Source: an uncultured cyanobacterium
GTDB taxonomy: Bacteria; Cyanobacteriota; Cyanobacteriia; PCC-6307; Cyanobiaceae
DNA: 5,479 nt
NCBI GenBank assembly: GCA_903934745.1
Contig: CAIZOZ010000141.1
Coordinates: forward strand, 1-5,479
Direction of reading: 5' to 3'
This document shows, one piece after another, positions 1 through 5,479 of the stretch (position 1 is its first letter; every line of letters begins with the position of its first letter). Made by a program: the position numbers and the translations under genes. The notes below the pieces were generated by a model, which was given only the letters and a program-made list of their open reading frames with translations, ran no database searches and was not told the DNA's origin.

Positions 1-1
1 G

Positions 2-1414
2 CCCGAAGCCGGTATCGGCCAGATCCTCTCGGTTCCCTTTGAGCGACCCCGCCAGCGACTGGAGGTGATGGAGCATCCGGACTACTACCGCCTACGCAGT
101 GAACTGATCGGCTTTCTGCAACAGCAACGCCGCCTGCGTCAACGTCGCGGCAACGTGGCGGCCCTTGTGGCGGGAGAGCGGGTCGTCGCTACCGCCCGTG
201 GTGGCGTCGGTGCCCCAATTGGTCGACCTGGGCCTCCTGGTATGGTCAGGGTTGGCTATCTCGCTGGCCTCGATACTGCGCCGTTAGCTGTAGCCCTGAA
301 CTGGCATCTTTTCGATGCAAGCGTGGTGGAGGTGTTGCCCGTTTCGTTTACCAGTTGGGATGAGCTTGAGCAGAGTTTGGTGGAGGGTGATCTCGAGGCT
401 GCCATCACCCCGGCCACCACACCCCTGGCGCTCAACCTTGGCCTGGGCGGCCGTATCCCCTGGTCTGCGCTCACGCCGATGACGGTGAGTCGTAACGGCA
501 ATGCTCTCTGCCTGGCATGTTCGCTCCTGGAGCTGGGAATCAGGGATCGAAGCAGCTTGCGGGCCTGGTTGGAGAGTCGGAAGCAACCGCTCACGATTGC
601 CGTACCGCAGCGCCATGGCATTGCTGAATTGCTGTTGCGCCACTGGCTGGCCGGCGGTGGTATCGACCCCGAACAGCAGGTGCGGTTTGAAGAGATGTCG
701 CCGATGGTGATGCAAGGTGCCCTGCGCAGCGAACAGGTGGATGGCTTCATCGCCGGGCGCTACCGCGTGGCCGAGGCGGTCGAAGATCGGCAGGGCTATG
801 TGCTCGCGACCGATCTTGACATCTGGAATGGCCATCCGGAGAAGGTGCTCACCTGCGCCGAGGCCTGGGCCGAAGCCCAGCCGCGGGCCCTTGAAGCGCT
901 CTGCTGCGGGCTGATGCTGGCGGCCGCACGCTGTGATGACGGTGGACTGCGCGAGGACATGGTCAGGATCCTCAGCCAGCCCCAGTGGCTCGGCAGGCGA
1001 GCTGGCCTTGCCCTGAGCCGACAGTTCAACAACGGCACGGGCGACCAACCCCAGACCGTCATGAACTTCAATCGCTATCACTCCGACCGCGCCCACATTC
1101 CCAACCCGGCGGAGGGAGCTTGGCTGCTCACCCAGTTCAGCCGTTGGGGCCTTTGCCCTTTCCCCAGCAACCGTCAGGAGCTGCTTGCCCAGATTTACCG
1201 CACTGATCTGTGCGACAGAGCCCTGGCAAGAGCGGGATACCCCGCGCTTCGAGCTGATCGCCATCCGTTCAAGCTCGCCGATGGCATCGCCTTCGATCAG
1301 GACGATCCCCTCGGTTATCTCCAGGCTCTGCCCGGAGGGGCCGAACCGCTGATCGCCCAGGTGGAGCTGCCGCCGGTTCAGTCCAGTACCCCTTCAGCCG
1401 ACAAGACCCGCTGA
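2..1414 (+). CDS. nrtC: Nitrate/nitrite ABC transporter ATPase NrtC, 3' part (end of ATPase domain, linker and NrtA-like regulatory domain)
   Basis: The reading frame is open from base 2 to the TGA at 1412-1414, giving 470 residues; the gene starts upstream of the window. A GTG at 65 and the ATG at 68 are internal, because the residues before them (IGQILSVPFERPR) are the usual end of an NrtC/NrtD-type ATPase domain and closely match the end of NrtD here. Fragment residues 1-40 are that tail. Residues about 41-80 are a basic, Gly/Pro-rich linker, and about 82-445 form an NrtA-like solute-binding domain. Hallmarks are RHWLAGGGIDP (about 213-223), GHPEK (277-281), RILSQPQWL (322-330) and a closing segment resembling the NrtA C-terminus. 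In Synechococcus elongatus this domain mediates ammonium-promoted inhibition of nitrate uptake. The protein is a peripheral ATPase on the cytoplasmic face, working with NrtA, NrtB and NrtD. The Walker motifs lie outside the window. A CmpC-type bicarbonate ATPase shares this architecture, but adjacent nrtD and narB favour nitrate. Confidence 0.93.
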   Translation, partial: PEAGIGQILSVPFERPRQRLEVMEHPDYYRLRSELIGFLQQQRRLRQRRGNVAALVAGERVVATARGGVGAPIGRPGPPGMVRVGYLAGLDTAPLAVALNWHLFDASVVEVLPVSFTSWDELEQSLVEGDLEAAITPATTPLALNLGLGGRIPWSALTPMTVSRNGNALCLACSLLELGIRDRSSLRAWLESRKQPLTIAVPQRHGIAELLLRHWLAGGGIDPEQQVRFEEMSPMVMQGALRSEQVDGFIAGRYRVAEAVEDRQGYVLATDLDIWNGHPEKVLTCAEAWAEAQPRALEALCCGLMLAAARCDDGGLREDMVRILSQPQWLGRRAGLALSRQFNNGTGDQPQTVMNFNRYHSDRAHIPNPAEGAWLLTQFSRWGLCPFPSNRQELLAQIYRTDLCDRALARAGYPALRADRHPFKLADGIAFDQDDPLGYLQALPGGAEPLIAQVELPPVQSSTPSADKTR

Positions 1415-1418
1415 GTTG

Positions 1419-2273
1419 ATGACCCCTTCGATGACAACCGCTCCGATGGCAATCACGGACCACCTCCCCCTGGAGGGTTCTAGTCATGAGTCCTTCCTTG
1501 CCTTCCATAACGTTGGCCAGGTGTTTGAGACTCGCCGTGGCCCGTTCGAGGCCCTTCGCGACATCAACCTCCAGGTGCATCAGGGTGAGTTTCTCTGTGT
1601 GATCGGCCACTCCGGTTGTGGTAAAAGCACCTTGCTCAACATGGTGTCTGGCTTTCTGCAGCCCAGCAGCGGTCAGGTCACCTTGGCGGGTGAGCCGATC
1701 CAGCAACCCGGTCCCGATCGGATGGTGGTGTTCCAGAACTATTCCTTGCTGCCCTGGCAGACGGTGCGCCAGAACGTCGCTCTCGCCGTGAGGGCCGCCC
1801 GCCCCGAACTCGATGCCGCCAGCCAGCGCCGCGTGGTGGATCATCATCTTGAGATGGTTCACCTCAGCGAGGCTGCTGACATGCGGCCGGCGCAGATCTC
1901 CGGCGGCATGAAGCAAAGGGTGGCCATCGCCCGGGCCCTGGCGGTCAACCCGGCGGTTCTTGTGCTCGACGAACCGTTCGGTGCGTTGGATGCGATTACC
2001 AAGGAAGAACTTCAGGAGGAACTGTTGGCGATCTGGTGCGAACAGAAACCCACGGTGTTGATGATTACTCACGATATCGATGAAGCTCTCTTTTTGGCTG
2101 ACAGGATCGTGATGATGACTAACGGGCCTTCAGCCACGATTGGCGAGATTCTGGAGGTTCCCTTTGAGCGGCCTCGCAGCTATGAACAGATCCAGTCGGA
2201 TGCTCTTTATGGCAATCTGCGCAACCATGCGCTTGATTTCCTCTTCCGTCGCCATGCTCATCACGACGGCTAG
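1419..2273 (+). CDS. nrtD: Nitrate/nitrite ABC transporter ATP-binding protein NrtD
   Basis: A complete 284-residue single-domain ABC ATPase, close to the roughly 275 residues usual for NrtD. Visible motifs are Walker A GHSGCGKST (63-71), Q-loop Gln in VVFQNY (106), signature ISGGMKQR (160-167), Walker B VLVLDEP (180-186), D-loop GALDA (188-192) and switch His in MITHD (218). All catalytic positions are intact. It is the second ATPase of the NrtABCD importer and, unlike NrtC, carries no NrtA-like domain; the protein ends soon after the ATPase fold. The nrtC stop codon is only four bases before the ATG, so the two genes are surely co-transcribed and probably translationally coupled. The start is not certain: ATGs at 1431 and 1446 are in frame, as is a TTG at 1416, and no strong ribosome binding site decides between them. 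All precede the conserved domain, which begins near residue 26. CmpD of the bicarbonate transporter is the main alternative and is less likely beside narB. Confidence 0.95.
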   Translation: MTPSMTTAPMAITDHLPLEGSSHESFLAFHNVGQVFETRRGPFEALRDINLQVHQGEFLCVIGHSGCGKSTLLNMVSGFLQPSSGQVTLAGEPIQQPGPDRMVVFQNYSLLPWQTVRQNVALAVRAARPELDAASQRRVVDHHLEMVHLSEAADMRPAQISGGMKQRVAIARALAVNPAVLVLDEPFGALDAITKEELQEELLAIWCEQKPTVLMITHDIDEALFLADRIVMMTNGPSATIGEILEVPFERPRSYEQIQSDALYGNLRNHALDFLFRRHAHHDG

Positions 2274-2305
2274 CCTCAACCAGGCATCGCTTTGAAGCCC
2301 GGGCC

Positions 2306-4612
2306 TCAGTCCATCCTTTCGAGGCAAACTGCCGCTGCCTTCAGTTCAGGTTGCTTTGACAACGGGCAAGCCAATTCGTGCATCAGGGCGTTGGCTTCAC
2401 AGGCCTGCTCCTGACTCGCTCCCCAGTGCATCGGCAAGAACACCAGCCCAGGCCGGATCCGTTCGCTGATGGCAACGCGGGCGCAGACGGCGCCACGGCG
2501 TGATCGCACCCTGGCCATGTCGCCATCCTGGAGGCCATGGCGATGGGCATCGATGGCATGCACCTCGAGCAGGGGCTCGGGATGCATGGCGTTCAGACGG
2601 TTCACCTTGCCGGTGCGGGTCATGGTGTGCCATTGCCCCAGGTAGCGCCCCACGGTGAGCACCAGTGGGTAGAGCTCGCATGGGGGTTCGGCCAGGCCCA
2701 GCGGCGGATCGGCCTGCAGTCGGGCCCGGCCGGTCGGGGTCGGGAAGCGATGGCCTTTCGGAGCGCCTGGAAACGACTCAGGACCCTCGCCGTAGAGCCG
2801 GGGCCAGCCGCCACCCGGCGCCGTGCCGGCCAGAAAGGGCCACTGCTGAGGACCATGGGTTGCCAGGTGGTCATGGCTGAGGCCGCTCATGTCACAGAGG
2901 CGGCCAGCGGTTAGGGCGACGAACTCCGCATACACCTCCGCAGCGGAGCTGTAACTGAACTGATCGACGAAGCCGAGGCGCCTTCCCAGTTCGGCGAAGA
3001 TGGCCCAGTCGGGCCTGGCTTCGCCTGGAGGCTCACGAAAGGCGGCACAGAGGGTGACGCGGCGTTCGGAGTTGGTCATCACCCCACTCTTTTCGCTCCA
3101 TTGGGCCGCCGGCAACAGCAGGTGGGCCATGGCGGCGGTTTCGGTGCCTGCATAGGCCTCACTCAGCACCACCAGCGGGCAAGTCGCCATGGCGGAGCGC
3201 ACCCGATCCAGCCAGGGCATGCTGACCAGCGGGTTGGTGGCAGCCACCCACCAGAGGTCCAGATCGCCTCGCTCCATCGCCTCGATCTGCTCCCATGCCG
3301 TCAGTCCCGGCGTCGGGGCAATCGAACCGGCGGCTAAGCCCCAGTGCCGCTCCACCACCGCACGATGCTCAGGGTCGTCGACCGACCGATAGCCAGGCAG
3401 GAGCTGGGCCAACCCACCCACCTCACGACCACCCATCGCGTTGGGCTGGCCGGTGAGCGAGAAGGGGCCGGCGCCGCCCCGGCCGATCTGGCCTGTGGTG
3501 AGGTGCAGGTTGATGATGCCCGCCACGGTGGCGGTACCCTCCCGGCTCTGGTTCACCCCCATCGACCACAGGCTCAGGACCGCCCCACTGGCTGCCCACA
3601 GCGCCGCCAATCGGCGCAGGTCGGCTTCGTCGATCCCGCAGAGATCACACACCCGTTGTGGCGTCCAGAGCTTCCATAGCTCCGCCAGTTCGGTGTACCC
3701 CTCGGTGTGGGCCTGCACGAAGGCGTGATCGATCGCCCCGGCCTCCAGCAGCAGATGGCCGATGCCATGCAGCAACACCAGGTCGGTGCCGGGGCGGATC
3801 GGCAGGTGTAGGTCGGCGGCATCGCTGGTGGCCGTGGCGCGGGGGTCGACCACCACCAGCTGCAGGGCCTCCTTGACCTTGCGCTTGCGCTTCAGCAGCC
3901 GCTGGAACAGCACCGGATGGCACTCGGCGGTGTTGGTGCCGATCAGCAGCACCAGGTCGGCCTGATCGAGATCCTCATAGCAACAGGGCGGGCCATCGGA
4001 GCCCAGACTGCGGGCGTAGCCCGCCACCGCCGAACTCATGCAAAGCCGGGAGTTGGCATCGAAGTTGTTGCTGCCGAGGGCACCCTTGAGCAACTTGTTG
4101 GCGACGTAGTAGTCCTCACTGAGGAACTGACCCGAGCCGTAGATGGCCAGACCCATCGGGCCTTTTGCGGCCAGGGTGCGGTGGATCTGGTCCACGAGCC
4201 GCTCAAAGGCCTGATCCCAGCTGATCGGCTCAAACGGCTGATCCAGGCGCTCGCGCCATTGGGGCGTGGTGAGCCTGCCGTGGTCGAGGGTTTCGCCCAC
4301 CGTGGCGCCCTTGATGCAGACCTGTCCCAGCGACGACGGGTGCTGGCGATCACCGCGAGCCGACCACAGCACCGGGTCCGCGCCGGAGTCGGCTGGCCCA
4401 GTGATGCTGATGGCCTGGGCGTTGGTGTCGTCGTTGCGGGCCGTGACCGGTTTGAGCTCCAGGCCGCAACCAACGCCGCAATAGGGGCACTGGGCCCGGG
4501 CAGTCTGCAGGAGAGGTGGGGGTGAAGCCGGCGGGAGCGGCTCGATCGCAGGAGTGGCGGTGATCAGCGCAGGCGGCCGGCGACCGCAATTTGGAGTGCC
4601 CCATTCGACCAA
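2306..4612 (-). CDS. narB: Assimilatory nitrate reductase NarB (molybdopterin, ferredoxin-dependent cyanobacterial type)
   Basis: NarB reduces nitrate to nitrite in the cytoplasm using reduced ferredoxin, a [4Fe-4S] cluster and Mo-bis-MGD. Numbered from the TTG at 4612 (768 residues), cluster ligands are Cys42, Cys45 and Cys49 in CPYCGVGC and Cys99 in QVCIKG. The molybdenum ligand is Cys191 in NSRLCMSSAV. Other family landmarks are IGTNTAECHP (224-233), SLWSMGVNQS (346-355), GQPNAMGGREVGG (388-400), LLPAAQW (499-505), GVMTNSERRVTL (510-521) and a C-terminal molydopterin-dinucleotide-binding domain from about 650 with RYLGQWHTMTR (656-666) and LPMHWGA (726-732). The cluster sits at the extreme N-terminus, as in the S. 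elongatus enzyme of about 730 residues. Lys101 after the fourth cysteine is in the region implicated in ferredoxin docking. The start is unsettled: no in-frame ATG exists upstream. TTG 4612 is chosen because a GGGA lies seven bases before it and codons further upstream look non-coding; GTG at 4645, 4651 or 4720 are alternatives. It is downstream of cobA on the same strand and convergent with nrtD. Confidence 0.95.
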   Translation of the reverse strand: MVEWGTPNCGRRPPALITATPAIEPLPPASPPPLLQTARAQCPYCGVGCGLELKPVTARNDDTNAQAISITGPADSGADPVLWSARGDRQHPSSLGQVCIKGATVGETLDHGRLTTPQWRERLDQPFEPISWDQAFERLVDQIHRTLAAKGPMGLAIYGSGQFLSEDYYVANKLLKGALGSNNFDANSRLCMSSAVAGYARSLGSDGPPCCYEDLDQADLVLLIGTNTAECHPVLFQRLLKRKRKVKEALQLVVVDPRATATSDAADLHLPIRPGTDLVLLHGIGHLLLEAGAIDHAFVQAHTEGYTELAELWKLWTPQRVCDLCGIDEADLRRLAALWAASGAVLSLWSMGVNQSREGTATVAGIINLHLTTGQIGRGGAGPFSLTGQPNAMGGREVGGLAQLLPGYRSVDDPEHRAVVERHWGLAAGSIAPTPGLTAWEQIEAMERGDLDLWWVAATNPLVSMPWLDRVRSAMATCPLVVLSEAYAGTETAAMAHLLLPAAQWSEKSGVMTNSERRVTLCAAFREPPGEARPDWAIFAELGRRLGFVDQFSYSSAAEVYAEFVALTAGRLCDMSGLSHDHLATHGPQQWPFLAGTAPGGGWPRLYGEGPESFPGAPKGHRFPTPTGRARLQADPPLGLAEPPCELYPLVLTVGRYLGQWHTMTRTGKVNRLNAMHPEPLLEVHAIDAHRHGLQDGDMARVRSRRGAVCARVAISERIRPGLVFLPMHWGASQEQACEANALMHELACPLSKQPELKAAAVCLERMD

Positions 4613-4645
4613 CCAGAGATCCCGCCCAGCCGTAGCGGTTGCCAC
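4603..4645 (-). promoter_or_regulatory. Possible NtcA-activated promoter for narB (weak)
   Basis: On the minus strand, bases 4645 to 4632 read GTG-N8-TAC, one mismatch from the NtcA consensus GTA-N8-TAC. Twenty-three bases further on is TCGAAT (4608-4603), one mismatch from the TAN3T -10 box of NtcA-dependent promoters, whose usual spacing is 22-23 bases. NtcA activates nitrate-assimilation genes under nitrogen limitation, so the place is sensible. Single-mismatch hexamers are expected by chance about once per 200-300 bases, so the evidence is thin. It also cannot be used together with a narB start at TTG 4612, since transcription would begin downstream of that codon. Confidence 0.2.
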
Positions 4646-4789
4646 AATCACGCCGGGCGCAGGATTTGTGGTCTGTCGCCTGGGGGGCCACCTGGGGATC
4701 CCGGGTACGCCTCTGATCACCCTGGGCCGAGCCGGCAGACCGTCCCCAGCATCCGCTTGCAGGAGGGAGCAGCGCAGCGCCGGGGCCGC

Positions 4790-5479
4790 TCAGAAGGGGA
4801 TCGGCATCGTCACGTCGGCGGGCTCGGGCGCACAGAGGGGCACCCGCTGATTCACCACCTCGCCGATCACGACGATGGAGGGGGAGGCGAAGCCCTCGGC
4901 TTCCACCTGCTCCGCCAACTCCCCCAAGGGCGCCACCAGAGCCCGCTGGCCCCGCACGGTGCCCTGCTGGATCACAGCGGCGGGTGTGGCGGGTGCCAGG
5001 CCACCGGCAATCAGCTCCGCCACGATGCGAGGCAGGTTGTGCAGGCCCATGTAGATGACCAGGCCATCGCTGCAGCGGGCGAGGCCGCGCCAGTCGACCG
5101 TGGGCCGCGCTTTGTCGATCTCCTCATGGCCGGTGACGAAGGTGACGCTGGAGCCGGCCTTGCGATGGGTGACGGGGATGCCGGCGTAGGCCGGGGCGGC
5201 GATGCCGGCGGTGACGCCGGGAACGACCTGGACGGGGATGCCCCGGGCCACGAGATGGGCGGCCTCCTCGCCACCGCGGCCAAACAGGAAGGGATCACCA
5301 CCTTTGAGCCGGACGATCGTGTGGTGGCGACTGGCCAGTTCCACCAGCACGGCATTGGTGCTGGGCTGGGGCACCGAGTGATGGCCGCGGCGCTTGCCGA
5401 CGAAGTGGCGCTCGCACCCGGATGGCACCAACTCCAGCACCGCCTGCGGCACCAGGGAGTCGTAGACGAGGGCGTCGCA
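4790..5479 (-). CDS. cobA: Uroporphyrinogen-III C-methyltransferase (SUMT), 3' part
   Basis: The frame is open from the right edge of the window to the TGA at 4792-4790, giving 229 residues; the start lies beyond the window. About 20-30 N-terminal residues, including the usual GAGPGD SAM-binding loop, are missing. A GTG at 5452 is internal, because the residues before it (VYDSLV) still match the family. Motifs in order are VGKRRGHHSVPQ (27-38), RLKGGDPFLFGRGGEE (57-72), VVPGVTAG (85-92), AYAGIPVTHR (97-106), SVTFVTGHE (111-119), IYMGLHNLPRI (142-152) and SPSIVVIGEVV near the end. The enzyme uses two S-adenosylmethionines to convert uroporphyrinogen III to precorrin-2, at the branch to siroheme and cobalamin. 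It looks like a stand-alone SUMT: it ends just after the methyltransferase fold, with no fused uroporphyrinogen-III synthase downstream; a CysG-type N-terminal fusion outside the window cannot be excluded. Its place before narB fits supply of siroheme for nitrite reductase. Confidence 0.94.
   Translation of the reverse strand, partial: CDALVYDSLVPQAVLELVPSGCERHFVGKRRGHHSVPQPSTNAVLVELASRHHTIVRLKGGDPFLFGRGGEEAAHLVARGIPVQVVPGVTAGIAAPAYAGIPVTHRKAGSSVTFVTGHEEIDKARPTVDWRGLARCSDGLVIYMGLHNLPRIVAELIAGGLAPATPAAVIQQGTVRGQRALVAPLGELAEQVEAEGFASPSIVVIGEVVNQRVPLCAPEPADVTMPIPF

Noticed and set aside
284..1264. A 326-codon open frame on the minus strand opposite nrtC
   Set aside because: It has no recognisable domain and lies fully antisense to a strongly conserved NrtA-like domain; such frames are common in GC-rich genes.
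1472..1488. GGAGGG followed by ATG at 1486 as the nrtD start
   Set aside because: That ATG is out of frame with nrtD; the conserved domain is read in the frame of the ATG at 1419.
1269..2072. A 267-codon open frame on the minus strand opposite nrtC/nrtD
   Set aside because: It is antisense to an ABC ATPase with all motifs intact and its own translation shows no family features.
2297..2304. GCCCGGGC palindrome as a bidirectional terminator between nrtD and narB
   Set aside because: There is no loop, the arms do not extend, and no T-tract follows on either strand.
3917..4525. A 202-codon open frame on the plus strand inside narB
   Set aside because: It is a shadow of the cofactor-binding part of narB, with no ribosome binding site or recognisable motif.
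4696..4708. GGATCC-CGGGTAC resembles a BamHI-SmaI-KpnI cloning polylinker
   Set aside because: Two C bases are missing and the KpnI site is broken compared with common vectors, and flanking sequence on both sides is ordinary; chance in GC-rich DNA is enough.
4717..4752. Tiny 11-codon frame (minus strand) ending just at the GTG 4720
   Set aside because: It has no clear ribosome binding site of its own and no leader-peptide character such as codon runs; too short to support.
4790..4792. The cobA TGA as a selenocysteine codon joining cobA to narB
   Set aside because: The methyltransferase fold is complete before it, the following residues are unlike either protein, and no selenocysteine insertion hairpin is evident.

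Overview
The window is a stretch of a cyanobacterial nitrate-assimilation locus. It shows no phage, transposon, CRISPR or RNA gene. The proteins point clearly to a cyanobacterium: an NrtC-type ATPase fused to an NrtA-like domain, an NrtD ATPase, and a NarB nitrate reductase of the ferredoxin-dependent cyanobacterial type. High GC and compact spacing suggest a unicellular Synechococcus/Cyanobium-like picocyanobacterium. That genus-level guess is inference. An ABC-type nitrate transporter, rather than the NrtP/NapA permease common in marine strains, would fit a freshwater or brackish lineage.

Layout: bases 2-1414 (+) hold the 3' part of nrtC, namely the tail of its ATPase domain, a basic linker and the whole NrtA-like C-terminal domain. 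Four bases later comes complete nrtD (1419-2273, +). After a 32-base gap, narB runs the opposite way (about 4612 down to 2306, -), tail to tail with nrtD. Upstream of narB on the same strand is the 3' part of a uroporphyrinogen-III C-methyltransferase gene, cobA/sumT (5479 down to 4790, -), whose start lies beyond the window.

How the genes work together: NrtC and NrtD are the two ATPases that power nitrate (and nitrite) import through the NrtB permease, with NrtA, presumably encoded to the left, as the binding lipoprotein. The NrtA-like domain of NrtC is the known regulatory module for ammonium-promoted inhibition of uptake. NarB reduces imported nitrate to nitrite in the cytoplasm. CobA makes precorrin-2, the precursor of siroheme, the cofactor of nitrite reductase NirA. 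Import, reduction and cofactor supply are thus placed side by side.

I found no undescribed system. The points most worth a second look are the start of narB (no in-frame ATG, and a frame open all the way back to the cobA stop codon), a weak NtcA-like promoter candidate just there, and the modified ligand pocket of the NrtC C-terminal domain.
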